Source: Symbiodinium natans (Eukaryota; Sar; Dinophyceae; Suessiales; Symbiodiniaceae). Taken from it: a stretch of DNA of 64,000 bases. The notes under the pieces are model-generated. The model did not search any database and was not told the origin of the DNA. It saw only the letters and a program-made list of their open reading frames with translations. Positions 33,112 through 44,160 of this stretch are shown piece by piece. How positions within the stretch are numbered: the first letter of the stretch is position 1; every line of letters starts with the position of its first letter. The stretch is from assembly GCA_905221605.1 (NCBI GenBank), contig CAJNDS010002758.1, positions 1-64,000 on the forward strand, written 5' to 3'. The translations under genes were made by a program, and so were the position numbers.

Positions 33112-34480
33112 AAACCCTACACCCTAAACGCTAAACCCTAAACCCTACACCTAAACAAGCATCCTGGATCTTGGGGCTTAGGGTTTCCAGCCGGGACCCT
33201 CAATCCTGAACCCTAAAAATTGACCTTTAGGCTATGTGTTCAGGCTGTTGAGAATGTAGGGTTTAGGGTTTAGGGTTTAGGGTTTAGGGTTTAGGGTTTA
33301 GGGTTTAGGGTTTAGGGTTTAGGGTTTAGGGCTTAGGGTTTAGGGCTTAGGGCTTAGGGCTTAGTTTCGGGTTTAGTCGCGGGTTTAGGGTTTCAAACAA
33401 AGAGTGAGCACCACCCCTTTAGACCAATGTGTGGAGTGCGTTGCAAGTTCATGGGCAGCTATAGTTAGGGTAATACGTGAGTCGGGCAACTGTAACTATG
33501 GCCGTCTATGAATCCAGCTTGTTCTACCTGTATGTGGGGCTCTCCTAACCGGACTTATCTTGGCTGACTTCTGAACCCCTCCTAAAGCTTAACTGTTATT
33601 CTCCTTCTTGTAGTTGCTTCACAATTCCCAAAAGGTTCAAGTCTCAAGAGCCAGCCAGCCAGCCCAACGTCGCCCAAGTCAATCCTAAAACCCACCTTCG
33701 GGCCTCCAGGGCCCTCAAGCCACAGCCAGCCTTTCCCCCCCCCGAAGAACCAGCCATCCTTGCTTCATGCAAGCGGCTGGATGAAGGTGTGCTTGACAGG
33801 CACACGTCGGGACGACGTTGCCTAGCAGGTGGAGACCCCAGCCTAGAATAAAAAAACCCGAAAAATGCCGGCAACCCCCCCCCCTCCCCCCCCCCGAATG
33901 TGCTGCAAGTTAAGTCTACCAGTCTACCTATGAGGTTCATTTCTGTTTCGCTTGGGTGGGGTGAGACAATTTTTGAAATCCGCGGCGGCCCTGAAACCGA
34001 AGGTAGGGAGTAAAGTGCCAGTGGTGGCCCGGTTCGAGTTTGGGATTGAGTGTACAGGGTTTAGAGTTTGGGGTTTAGGGTTTAGGGTTTAGGGTTTAGG
34101 GTTTAGGGTTTAGGGTTTAGGGTTTCGGGGCTTCAGGTCATCAAGGCATCCTGGATCTTGGGGTTTAGGGTTTCGGAACCCTAAACCCTACACCCTAAAC
34201 CCTACACCCTGGACCCTAAACCCTAAACCCTAAACCCTAAACCCGGTTGCGTTTAGGGCTTAGGGCTTGGGATCCCTTGCGTTCGTAGCCTCGTCGATCC
34301 GTCTTCCCCTCGGCGAAGCACAAGGAACCTCCAAGGCCTGAAAATTCAGGGTTTAGGTGGGTTTAGGGTTTAGGGTTTAGGGTTTAGGGTTTAGGGTTTA
34401 GGGTTTAGGGTTTAGGGTTTAGGGTTTAGGTTTAGGGTTTAGGGTTCAGGGTTTTGGGTTTGGAGTTTAGGGTTTAGGGT
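33112..34480. repeat. Telomeric arrays, both orientations, block 1
   Basis: CCCTAAA words at 33112-33150; TTTAGGG arrays at 33257-33370, 34060-34127 and 34349-34470; CCCTAAA/CCCTACA units at 34180-34245. Between them 33390-34040 is unique with C-runs at 33730 and 33875-33895. No gene recognised. Confidence 0.85.
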
Positions 34481-34951
34481 TTAGCGGTTGGGACCTAGGG
34501 CTCAGGTTCAGGGAACTGTTGAGGCTCAAAGTGCTTGGAACATCGAGTTGTGCTTGACAAGATGTTGCGTGACTCATCTGCTCGCAAAAAAAACTGGTCT
34601 TACGTGCCTTGAGGCATCTGGTCCCGTCTGGGCACCAGAGCCCCCGAGATTAGAAGACTCCCACAGGACGACCTGACACTAAACCACAAGTTCCTAAACC
34701 TTCCCCCCCTGCCCCCCACAGCCGTAAACCCTAAACCTTCAACCCTAAACCCTAAACCCTAAACCCTAAACCCTCAACCCTAAACCCTAAACCCTCAGCC
34801 CTAAACCCCCGCAAGCCCTCCAAGCCCTCCAAGCCTTCGGCAGTGCTGCCTCCAAGGCGGTGGCACCGGGGGGTTTCAGATCGGCCTGGCTCTCGAGCTC
34901 GCCTGAGGTTTAGGGTTTGGGGTTTAGGGTTTAAGGTTTAGGGTTTAGGGT

Positions 34952-34983
<32 letters not shown>

Positions 34984-35300
34984 GGTTTAGGGTTTAGGGT
35001 TTAGGGTTTAGGGTTTAGGGTTTAGGGTTTAGGGTTTAGGGTTTAGGGTTTAGGGTTTAGGGTTTAGGGTTGAAGTTTAGGGTTTGGGGCTCTTAGGCTT
35101 CAGGCTTTAGGGCTTCGGGCTCTAAGTTCGGTTTAGGGCTCGGGTTGAAGGTACGGGTTTTACAGCTCAAGCTTCCGGGCTCAAGGAAAAAGAGTGGCGA
35201 GTTCGGGGCTTCGCTTCAGCTGGGCTGCCCTAGACCCTAAACCCTAAACCCTAAACCCTAAACCCTAAACCCTAAACCCTAAACCCCAAACCCTACACAG
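34481..35300. repeat. Telomeric arrays, both orientations, block 2
   Basis: CCCTAAA/CCCTCAA units at 34724-34807; TTTAGGG with a TTGAGGG sub-run (about 34949-34985) at 34905-35080; CCCTAAA at 35229-35297. The island 34800-34905 is open on the plus strand, Ala/Ser-rich, not recognised. Confidence 0.85.
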
Positions 35301-36060
35301 GTGGTTGTTGAAAACTCAGCCACTTAAACTCTTGGAGGGGGGCAGGGTTCTAGGGTTAGGGCCCAAGGGTTGGTGTCCCAAAGCATGACCCAGGAATCCG
35401 CCCGCCGCCCGCACAGCTTTGAGGCTCTTGCGTGGTGTACCTAGACTCGAGATTCGTTTTTTTTGTTTTTTCTTCTCTCTCTCTCTCTCTCTAAAAAAAA
35501 AACCTCTGCTTGGAGGGATGTCACGCTGCCATGGAAACGAGGACCCCCGCCCCTTAAACCCACTCGGGGTTTAGGGTTTAGGGTTTAGGGTTTAGGGTTT
35601 AGGGTTTAGGGTTTAGGGTTTAGGGTTTAGGGTTTAGGGTTTGGGGTTGCAGAGCCACCCTGGAGCCCCGCCGCCACCACCCCTAGAGCCCCACCACGAC
35701 CCCTAGGCCCCCACCACCACCCCAGACCCCCACCCCTTCACCTTAGGAGCTCTTTGACTATGCTTCGCCTAAACCCTAAACCCTAAACCCTAAACCCTAA
35801 ACCCTGGAATTCGGGGGCTGGTGGGCTGCTGATGGAAGCCACGGCGCGATCAAAGGCGGCCTCCAGGCTCCTGAAGCGCCGAAGCGCAATTTCAAAGTCA
35901 TCTCCTGGAGGGAGGGGGGAGTTAGGGCTTAGGGTTTAGGGTTTAGGCTTTAGGCTTTAGCGTTTAGGCTTTAGGCTTTAGGGTTTAGGGTTTAGGGTTT
36001 AGGGTTTAGGCTTTAGGGTTTAGGGTTTGGGGTTTAGGGTGTAGGGTTTAGGGCTATCAG
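35301..36060. repeat. Telomeric arrays, block 3
   Basis: TTTAGGG at 35566-35645, CCCTAAA at 35768-35806, TTTAGGG with TTTAGGC variants at 35925-36052. A CT run and a poly-A lie at 35474-35502. 35301-35560 is otherwise unrecognised. Confidence 0.85.
35808..35914 (-). CDS. Exon-like island, possibly bS21-type ribosomal protein
   Basis: The minus-strand frame reads GDDFEIALRRFRSLEAAF, continuing DRAVASISSPPAP. An acidic lead followed by ALRRF is reminiscent of bacterial/organellar ribosomal protein bS21, whose core is ALRRFKR. Only about 35 codons lie between two telomeric arrays, and no partner exon was found. The resemblance rests on five to six residues. Confidence 0.25.
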
Positions 36061-37103
36061 CGTACGCGTGCGGGGAGTGCGCCCCTTCCTTTACGCCCTA
36101 TCGCGCACTTGCCCTGCTTAGTAGCCCCAGCCCTTGCTTTTATCCATTCACCTTCTCAATGGCTGGCCTCTGCACTGTGGGCTTTCTGGAACCGGAATCC
36201 AAAAACGGGTAGCAGAGGCCTCTGCCATCGAAATCTGCTCATAATTGCTATTTTTCCCGAATCCGTTTTAGGGTTTAGGGTTTAGGGTTTTCGGGGTACC
36301 CGGGGCTTTCCTGCGGGCCCCTGTCAAGGGGGGGTCAGGGTTTGAGCCAGCGCGGGCCGAGACCTCTCTTGACCAAAACAAATGTCAGTGACGTCCCGGT
36401 GCCTTCTACACGGTAAGACTACCGAATCGACAAAGTTGTACAAAAGATGATGTAAGACTGCGGTAGTCTGAGGCTGTATCGGGTGTGTTGTCATATGCAT
36501 TAATGTTCTGTTGCTTCCCAATCTATTCCAAGCATTGCTGCAATTTTCTGCACTGGCTGTTCCGCAAGTTGTTTTGGCCCCTTTGCGAGTCTTGTCAGTC
36601 CACGATACTCGTCGTCTGTTCCATCAAAAATCACGCCAACGACTAATGAAACAATGGGATGCATTTTGCAAGCCTTTCGCGGCCCTTGCAAGGTCTGTGG
36701 AAGCCCTTGCAGTAGAGGCTCTTGGAAGGTCTTAGAGGCCTATGGAAGCTCAAAAAGGGGTCACCTCTGCCATCTAAAGTGCATAATTCGTGCTTACTGG
36801 AATTGGGGTTTTCGGAAGCTTCTGGAAGCTTCTGGAAGCCACCAGGACCTCACCGACAGCCAGGGGGATGGGGGGGTCGCATGAAGGCAAGAGATTCTTT
36901 GGCCAGCCCGTAGCTGAAACTATGACTCAACCTGGATTTAGAGCCCGTATAGGGGGGTACCCCCCAACATTCCGGGGGGGGGGGGGGGATATAAAGGTGC
37001 CCAAACTGGAGTCATGAGCGTTGCAAAGAAAGACCCAGCAGGCAGCCCTGGGGTCCAATGTACCTGAAGAGGGAATGCTTGGGCATTTAAGGACTTCCTG
37101 TAT
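36061..37103. other. Unique spacer, no recognised gene
   Basis: Two related phrases (CTCTGCCATCGAAATCTGCTC at 36215 and CTCTGCCATCTAAAGTGC at 36767) hint at an old duplication. A G-run lies at 36974-36987. A minus-strand 63-codon ORF (36691-36500) has mixed composition but no family match. Confidence 0.4.
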
Positions 37104-37855
37104 AGGGTTTAGGGTGTAGGGTTTTGGGTTTAGGGTATAGGGTTTAGGGTTTAGGGTTGAGGGTTGAGGGTTGAGGGTTTAGGGTTTAGGGTTTAGGGTT
37201 TAGGGTTTAGGGTTAGGGATCCTGGGGCCCAAGTATACGATAGCAAGGCATTAGGGCAGGTCCCCCATCTCGCCTGTGAGCATGTGTCCCAGCTTCTTGT
37301 GAAGGCGCTGGCGAATGCGGCGCTTGATCGAACGGTTGGGAGCTGAACTGCACCTGATCTCGGGCGGCTTAGGGTCCAGGTCTAGGGTCTAGGGTTTGTG
37401 GGTTTAGGGTTTTCGGGGTTTAGGGGTTTTAGGGGTTTTAGGGTTTAGGGGTTTAGGGGTTTAGGGGTTTAGGGGTTTAGGGGTTTAGGGGTTTAGGGGT
37501 TTAGGGGTTTAGGGTTTAGGATTCAGGGCGGGAATGCTGAAGGTTCAGGGTTCCGAGAACTGATGGGCACCAAGACTTGTGCAGAATCAGGGAACCCCGC
37601 CGCGTCTACAGGAGGAAAGAAGGGTGTAGGGCTCAGGGTTCAGGGTTCAGGGTTTAGGGTTTAGGGTTTAGGGTTTAGGGGTTAGGGTTTAGGGTTTAGG
37701 GGTTAGGGTTTAGGGCAGGGGCTCAAGAGGCTGTCATGATAGAGGCGGGCAAGAGGCGAAGCAGCTGCATTGGTCAACAGGTCCTGCAAGACAGATCGGG
37801 CTTAACAACCTGATCCCCTGCAAATCGCAATGTTAAGGAGAAGCACTATATCTGC
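37104..37855. repeat. Telomeric arrays including TTTAGGGG variant, block 4
   Basis: TTTAGGG/TTGAGGG at 37104-37213; TTTAGGGG octamer run at 37430-37520; mixed TTCAGGG, TTTAGGG and GTTAGGG at 37624-37720. The island 37255-37375 is open on the minus strand and very basic (RSIKRRIRQRLHKKLG), exon-like but unidentified. Islands at 37545-37620 and 37720-37790 are open on the plus strand, also unidentified. Confidence 0.8.
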
Positions 37856-37924
37856 GTCCTTCATAGGGATTACCCCCTATTCTACTCCCGATTCAGGACT
37901 GCTAGTATAAGGGGGAACACCCAA
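37856..37924. mobile_element. Palindromic element, family 1 (diverged copy)
   Basis: GTCCTTCATAGGGATTACCC and AGGACTGCTAGTATAAGGGG with GGAACAC and CCAAG at the right end match family 1. The left terminus is lost. Confidence 0.65.
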
Positions 37925-38560
37925 GCAAAATCTTAAAACATATGACTGAAGATTCCTTGACTAAGGCTTCCTCCAATAATTAAACCCTATACCCTTACAC
38001 CAGAGATGTTAAGATTTCCATGTCCGCTACCACCGCCCTAGCGCCAACGCCACATCCACCCTAATACCCCGAAAACCCCTGATCCCCACATCTGACGAAA
38101 CCCAAGCCCTAAGACCGTTTGCAATGGACTTATGGCTGAAAACACTAAACCCTAGAAATATGGGTTTGGGGCTTAGGGCTTGGGGTCCCTAAACCCTAAA
38201 CCCTAAACCCTAAACCCTAAACCCTACTAAACCCTATATGGTTCTGGGGACTGCCAGCTGCCACCCTCTGTGACCGCTTCTTGGCATGCTGGGCTTAGGG
38301 TTTAGGGTTTAGGGGTTAGGGTTTAGGGTTTAGGGTTTAGGGTTTAGGGATTAGGGTTTAGGATGTAGGGTTTAGGGTTTCGGGCCCATTGATTTCTCAG
38401 CTGTAGGGATGTGTACTGAGGATTTATGGAAGGCTCAGAACTCGCCCTGCCAAGGAATCAGGGAACCAGGTGGTGCCCTGTACGAACTAGTAGCCCTAGA
38501 CCAAAACCCTAAGCCCTAAGCCCTAAGCCCTAAAACCTAAACCCTAAACCCTAAACCTCT
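37925..38560. repeat. Spacer and telomeric arrays, block 5
   Basis: 37925-38186 is unique with nothing recognised. CCCTAAA at 38187-38235, TTTAGGG at 38293-38385, CCCTAAGC/CCCTAAA at 38505-38560. Confidence 0.8.
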
Positions 38561-39324
38561 CTATCATAATGAATTTAAACCCTAATTCAAAAGTGGGCAA
38601 CGGTGACTTTGGGCCTCAAAAGTGGGCAATGGTGATGTTCCTTTCCCCCGAGTTTTTTTCAAGGTTTTTCCAGTTTTTTCAGTCTTTTTCAAGGTTTTAC
38701 AATGTTTTTCAGGATATTTCAGGGTTTTTAACCCTCAATTCTGATGAAGGGCCGCCCCCACCACCTTTTCATCAATTTTAAAGGCAAAATAGTCTTCGGA
38801 GACCCCCCCTTGCCTCAAACTCCGACCCCCGGGTCAAATTTGCTTCCAAAAACACCCCATCGGCCTGGGTCCCAGTTAAAAATGCCATTTTTTGGTACTG
38901 AAATCGACGGTTCTGGGTGGCCTCTCGTTGTCTGGATTTTTGACCAAAACCGAGCCTTCACCGATAGGGGCTTTTAAACCGTAGGGTTTAGGGCCCTAAG
39001 AGCATAAAGGGCAAGGGCGTATTGTGGGCCTTAGATTAGATTTCGAGTTTTGGGTCCGTTTAAAAACTACAATATTTTTCTAATGTTATGGGATCCAAAG
39101 GGTGGGTGGGTATATATTCGATACCAGAGTAGCGAGCTTGACTAGTGAATGCTTGAACTGGAGATGCTGAACCCTAAGCCCTAAACCCTAAACCCTAAGC
39201 CCAGTTCAGTCCTCCAAGAAGCAAGACGCCCGGCCACGTGGCATGTTGTCAAGGAAGCGCGCGGTGCCGCTAGGCGGGTGTAACTAAGCAAACCCTCAGA
39301 AGCTTTGACCAAACAGCAGCTGCG
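38561..39324. other. Unique spacer, no recognised gene
   Basis: A short direct repeat CTCAAAAGTGGGCAA-like occurs at about 38586 and 38614, followed by a T-rich TTTTTCAGG-type run at 38650-38730. A CCCTAAA cluster lies at 39170-39202. Confidence 0.4.
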
Positions 39325-39598
39325 GTTTAGGGTTTAGGGTGGAGGGTTTCGGGTTTAGGGTTTAGGGTTTAGGGTTTAGGGTTTAGGGTTTAGGGTTGTG
39401 GGTTGTAGGGTTGAGGGTTCTGTGTTCATTCGCTTTGCTCTTTCACTGTTGACACGAATATCGTACAAAGGCATAGACAACGATTTTGGTTTGGAACGGT
39501 TTCTTGGTGAGGAAGACATGACCAAGAACAAATCCCGTTCACAGGCTCACCTTTTTCATACATGGGCTTCTGAGCATTTAAATGAGCACACTTGAGAG
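39325..39598. repeat. TTTAGGG array followed by spacer
   Basis: TTTAGGG units with GGAGGG and TTGTGGG variants at 39325-39420, then unique sequence without a recognised gene. Confidence 0.85.
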
Positions 39599-39740
39599 GT
39601 TCCCCCCTATACTAACAGTCCTCAAGCGGGACTATAGGACCCCCTCTTTAGACTAAACCCTAAACCCTAAACCCTAAACCCTAAACCCTAAACCCTAAAC
39701 CCTAAACCCTAAACCCCAAACCCTAAACCGAACATCCCAA
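39599..39740. mobile_element. Palindromic element, family 1, containing a CCCTAAA array
   Basis: The left arm (TTCCCCCCTATACTAACAGT, CCTCAAGCGGGACTATAGG, 39600-39645) is intact. A CCCTAAA array occupies about 39652-39728, and the family's terminal GAACATCCCAA follows at 39730-39740. Most of the right arm is replaced by the array. Confidence 0.7.
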
Positions 39741-40525
39741 ATGAGGACACTCATTCTTCACTACATATTTACCAAAGAACACCGGCGAAGAGGCGAGCGA
39801 GCCGAGTGACATGGTCGTTTTGGGGATTAGGGTTTAGGGTTTAGGGTTTCGGGTTTAGGGTTTAGGGTTGAGGGTTTAGGGTCTAGGGCCCTTTCGCAAA
39901 AGGTGTGCCAAAACAGACAACGCAGCCCGGAAAAAAGGCGCCAAAAGGCCGAAATATAAAATAATAATATATATATATATAAACACAACATCGAAAAAAT
40001 GCATCAAAAAGGGGCCGAAAGGATCCAAAAGCCTTCGCGCCAGCGTCCAGGCGTCCAAAACCGTCAAAATACACCAGCAGCCACCCAAAGAAAACAAAGT
40101 CCCAAAGCCCCAAAAGGCCCCAAAGGCCCCAAAAGCACCAAAGGCTCCAAGAAGGACCTACAAGCAAAAGACGCCCAAACACACAAACAAAACACAAAGA
40201 GGTCCCAAAAGCCGTGAAAAGGCCCAAAGCCAGAACAGACCCCCGAAGGGCCTTTTGGGGGGGCCTTTTGTGGCCTTGTGGGCGTTTGAGGGGCATTTTG
40301 GGCCTGTAGTTGTTTGGAGGTGCAAGGAAACGTGAAGATATGCCGTTTCTTTCTATACAGATCAGAAGCCTAAACGCTTCGTGAACTTGACGTCCAGTTC
40401 GCCTACGGAGGTGCATACTTTGTGCTGGGCCGTGCTGGGCTGCTTCTCCACAATGCTCCATGCACCCTAGACGGAGGAATGGCCCCAACGTATTAGGGTT
40501 TAGGCGTTAGGGTACCCTCTTTTTT
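39741..40525. other. TTTAGGG array and GGCC/AAAG-biased spacer
   Basis: A short TTTAGGG array at 39825-39890, a TA run at 39967-39980, then AAAGGCCCCAAAAGG-biased sequence (40060-40320). The plus strand at 40374-40488 is open after a TTCTATACAG acceptor-like site and contains FAYGGAYFVLGRAG, faintly like the FAYGGAGFVLS motif of fringe-type glycosyltransferases. This is noted only as a possibility. Confidence 0.4.
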
Positions 40526-40589
40526 CGACTATAGTACCCCTTATCATAATCCCTAGTAAGGACTGTTAGTATAGAGGGAACATCCCAAG
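40526..40589. mobile_element. Palindromic element, family 1 (right half)
   Basis: CGACTATAGTACCCCTTATC, then AATCCCTAGTAAGGACTG, then TTAGTATAGAGGGAACATCC and CAAG. The left half is missing and the sequence before it contains short TTAGGGT words. Confidence 0.7.
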
Positions 40590-41378
40590 TCCTACATGTT
40601 GCGAAAGAAGTCGATTTTGAATGATTCACGAAAAGTTTGATTCGACCAGCCCCAGCACACGCCTCTCGTCACCATGGTTCCACAATCCAAGATCCCAGAC
40701 GCGAGGGCCGAAAAAGCCGAGCTCTAGACTGGGGTTTAGGGTTTAGGGTTCAGGGTTCAGGGTTCAGGGTTCAGGGTTTAGGGTTTAGGGTTTAGGGTTT
40801 AGGGTTTAGGGTTTAGGGTTTAGGGTTTAGGGTTTAGGGTTTAGGGCTAGACATTCTCCTCCGAAGCCTCCAAACCTCAAAGCTCGGAGGCGGCCAGCAC
40901 GGCATCAAGCCCTCAAACCCTGAAACCTTAAACCCTAAACCCTAAACCCTAAACCCTAAACCCTAACTTAGCTGCCCAGTAACCTGAGGGAACTAAAGGT
41001 TAGCCTTTGGGATTATAAGGGGATTGTATTGCACCAAAAAAGTTAAAGGTTACCTACTCTACTTCTAGGCTAAACCCTAAAGTCCTCAAACCCCTAGAAC
41101 CGCAATGCCCCCAAAACCCTAAACCCTAAACCCTCCTTCCTGCCAGACAGGGGCGCGTCCTGAAACACCAAAGGCCTCGAAAAAAACCCTAAAACTCTAA
41201 ATCTCGAAAGGCCCCAACCAAAAAAAACTCCTGAAACCCCATAAGGCACCTAAAAACCAAAGCCCAAGACCCCCTTAAATCCATGAATCTTAACCCTAAA
41301 CCCTGAACCCTAAACCCTAAACCTAAACCCTAAACCCGAAATTTCAAAGCTACCCAAAAAAAAAAAACGATGTTGCGC
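40590..41378. repeat. Telomeric arrays, block 6
   Basis: TTTAGGG with a TTCAGGG sub-run at 40733-40846; CCCTAAA at 40928-40968, about 41112-41133 and 41290-41336. The island at 40600-40730 is unique and unidentified. The stretch 40975-41110 holds nothing recognised. Confidence 0.85.
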
Positions 41379-41436
41379 CTCTAGCTTCTTGGTCTCCGCA
41401 TGGCCAGCGATGACCTCAAAAGCAGCCAAGCGGGTT
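41379..41436 (-). CDS. NACbeta (BTF3-like), downstream exon
   Basis: Reads TRLAAFEVIAGHAETKKLE after an acceptor ATTTCAG at 41443-41437. GHAETK is a signature of the NAC domain of the nascent polypeptide-associated complex beta subunit, which binds emerging chains at the ribosome exit. Joined to the exon at 43038-42980, the gap between PKVQA and GHAETK is ten residues, the same as in BTF3. The exon probably ends at GAG|GCGCAAC, a GC donor. The next expected segment (LLPG...NQLG) was not found nearby, so the gene's 3' part is missing, far away, or the copy is partial. Confidence 0.7.
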
Positions 41437-42979
41437 CTGAAATTTAGGGCTTTAGACCCTAAACCCTAAACCCTAAACCCTAAACCCTAAACCCTAAACC
41501 CTAAACCCTAAACCCTAAACCCTAAACCCTAAACCCTAAACCCTACTTTAGGGTCTCAAGGTTGGTTTCAGGGTTTAGGTCTTAGGGCAGGGGATTCGGC
41601 GTGGGCTTTTGGCTACATCTCAGAGCAACCCGGAACAGTTGGCCTGAAGCAGTGGGACTCTCCCAGAACCCACGCAACAGCCACAGAAACTACACCCAGC
41701 CGGGCTCTCTCGATCTCGTTCATTATGATTTATTCTTCTTATTCTTCTTATTCTTCTTATTCTTCTTATTCTTCTTATTCTTCTTATTCTTCTTATTATT
41801 CTTATTCTTCTTATTCTTCTGATTCTTCTTATTCTTCTTATTCTTCTTATTCTTCTTATTCTTCTTATTCTTCTGATTCTTCTGATTCTTCTTATTCTTC
41901 TTATTCTTCTTATTCTTCTTATTCTTCTTATTCTTCCTATTCTTCTTATTCTCATTCTTCTTCTGCTTCCTCTTCTTCTGACCTGCGGGTCTCGTTCGAT
42001 GTCTGTCTCTCTCCCTCTCTCTCTCTCTCGCTCTTTCTGCATCCCTTTCTCTTTCTGACTTTTCCGATCATTCTTCGAATCATCAAGACTTCATGTCATG
42101 ATCCGTCGTTTGTGCATCTGTGTTGTGCTTTTGCTATGCCAGAACCCTGAAAGGGCTTAAGGGCTTCAAGGGCTTCAAGGGCTTAAAGGGCTTAAAGGGC
42201 TTAAAGGGCTTGCTTAAAGGGCTTAAAGGGCTTAAAGGGCTTAAAGGGCTTAAAGGGCTTAAAGGGCTTAAAGGGTTTGAAGGGCTTAAAGGGTTTAGGG
42301 TTTAGGGTTAAGGTGGGTCTGTGCGACGAAACTGCCTCTCTGTCTCTGTCCCTCGCGTTACTTTCTATGGGGAGTTTCCGAAATTGGGAGGGGGGGGGGG
42401 GTCGTCCTACCATAAGGCCTTACATGTTCCGCAACCCTGAAAACTGAAAACCGTGTAAGCCCACGTACAACCTAAACAAAACACATGTCCACGCTTTCAA
42501 CAGGGACCCACAACTTGGGCTCCGGTTCTCCTAAACACCTTCGACGTCTCCGATTCTCCTAAACACCTCCTACAAGCCGGACCGTTGGGTTTGGGTCTAT
42601 TCTAAGGGCGATGCTGAGGGAAAGAGGTCCTCTCTAAGCAAAGGGCGGGCAGTCTGAATCTTGTAGCGCCACTTTACCCGGGACTGAGCTTCGGGCGTAG
42701 GTGTTTGCACCAACAGACGCCTGGGCGCGCTTGGGTTGAGGGTTGAACCATCAACAAGCGCCCTTCATGGCTTGTACACATTCTTGCTTTGCCTAATCTC
42801 GTCCCGAATCACAGCGGGCTTCAAGGGGGACAGGGGCGCCGGACCATGATGGGACCATGATGGGGGGGTGGCGGTGAGGGGAGTGTTCCGAACTAAGGAG
42901 TATAAGGTTTCTGGGTGCTGCGTAAGTATCCCCGGCGGAGCCAACCCCAAACACGGCCCAAGAGAACTGCCGGGTCGTC
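41437..42979 (-). other. Inferred 1.5-kb NACbeta intron filled with repeats
   Basis: Lies between the two NACbeta exon segments. It contains a CCCTAAA array (41457-41547), an ATTCTTCTT 9-nt tandem tract (about 41728-41960) followed by a CT run near 42005-42030, and a GGGCTTAAA 9-nt tract (about 42150-42300) that passes into TTTAGGG units. The inferred donor is GA (GTGCAGGC|GACGACC) and the acceptor AG. Open frames inside (Ser-Tyr, Lys-Gly-Leu and Arg-Ile repeats) are artefacts. 42310-42790 is unique with nothing recognised. Confidence 0.6.
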
Positions 42980-43038
42980 GCCTGCACCTTCGGTGTCTGG
43001 AAGTGGAGGACCGTTCCGTCGTCCTTGAACATGTTCAC
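42980..43038 (-). CDS. NACbeta (BTF3-like), upstream exon
   Basis: Begins right after an acceptor CTGGCAG and reads VNMFKDDGTVLHF, then QTPKVQA. This is the conserved start of the NAC domain (in BTF3, VNMF, GTVIHF and NPKVQA occur in this order and spacing). The product is a ribosome-associated cytosolic factor. Reading on past the inferred donor gives residues that no longer match the family, which supports splicing at 42980/42979. The N-terminal exon with the basic ribosome-binding RRKKK motif was not found upstream, so the gene is incomplete here or has further long introns. Confidence 0.75.
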
Positions 43039-43508
43039 CTGCCAGGTCGTTGTCAAAATTCAGACTTGTGACGGAAGGAGCCTGGACATAAAACTCCTGA
43101 GAATATTCCGGGCTCCAACCACCCCAACATCCTACTGGCTCTTAGTAGAAAACTTGGGGGGCATGGGTTCCCTATGCAGGGGGTGAGGGTTTGCCCAACG
43201 CAAAAAGATGTCCAAAGCTCTGGCCTCTTCAATGCCAGGGATGTTGTTGACGCCTCCACATGACTTGCCAAATCTTCACCCTTACACCCTAAACCCTGAA
43301 CCCTAAACCCCAAACCCTAAACCCCAAACCCTAAACAGGCCATGGGGGAGGAGTCACATTTCAGGGTTGGGGGGGAGGGTTCGCGCAAACAAAGTCCAGG
43401 GCCGTGCTTTCTGTCGTCCTTGGCTTTCCTTCACTTGATCCTTCCTAGTTGCGGCTTCCTGCTGGATCTCCGCGGTTTGATTATGCTGTGTGGTTCTGGG
43501 GCATGGAG
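43039..43508. other. Spacer upstream of the NACbeta exon
   Basis: Contains CCCTAAA/CCCTGAA/CCCCAAA units at 43284-43337. No recognised exon. Confidence 0.5.
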
Positions 43509-43621
43509 TTGGGATGTTCCCCCTTATACTAACAGTCCTTGATCGCGATTCAAGTACCCCCTATTACAATCCCTATCAAGGACTGCTGGTAAAAAAAGGG
43601 GAAACGGGTAAACATCCCAAG
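43509..43621. mobile_element. Palindromic element, family 1 (complete copy)
   Basis: TTGGGATGTTCCCCCTTATA at the left end and AACATCCCAA at the right, with ACTAACAGTCCTTGAT against ATCAAGGACTGCTGGT inside. About 113 bp, no coding capacity, no telomeric insert. It gives the reference structure for the family. Confidence 0.8.
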
Positions 43622-44160
43622 TGTGGAATTTGGTGTCTAGGGCTTCGGGTCCTGCATGTGATTTCCTGATGTTGATCGTTGGCCTTCTTTGCTCCGACTC
43701 AGATTGAAGCACCAAAGCCCCTAAACTCCTAACGCCCCTGAACACCCAACCCTAAACCCTGAAAGTCCTCAACCCTAAACCAGGGACATCACGAGCATCA
43801 TGGGGGGGCTCCGCTTTTTCCTCATACCTGCAAGTGGATCCGAAACCTTGCAACGCGTCCGTGAGCATGATGGGATCACAAGCCCTGACCCCCGCAGCAT
43901 CATCAGCATCATGAGGCTTCCGCTTCTTCCCCATACCTGCAAGTGGATCCGAAAACCCTGCCACACGTCCGTGGGCATGATGGGATGACAGGCCCTGCCA
44001 CCCCCGCAGCATCATGAGGATCATGGGGGCCCGCTTCTTCCCACACCTGCAAGCATCCGTGAGCACGATGGCATCACAGGGCGTGGTTTTCGGATCCACT
44101 TGCAGGTATGGGGAAGAAGCGGAGGCCCCATGATGCTCATGATGCTGCGGGGGCGTCAAA
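43622..44160. repeat. Direct and inverted repeats around CACCTGCAAG(TGGATCC)
   Basis: The phrase TTCCCCATACCTGCAAGTGG with GATCCGAAA and CGTCCGTGGGCATGATGGGA occurs at about 43818-43876 and 43925-43983 in one orientation, partially at 44035-44065, and inverted at 44088-44150 (TTTTCGGATCCACTTGCAGG). Each is linked to GCAGCATCAT-type words. 43622-43783 is otherwise unique. Confidence 0.75.

Noticed and set aside
39883-40488. 201-codon minus-strand ORF with membrane-like Trp/Leu/Phe-rich stretch
   Set aside because: The hydrophobic part is generated by AAAGGCCCCAAAAGG-biased DNA; no family motif.
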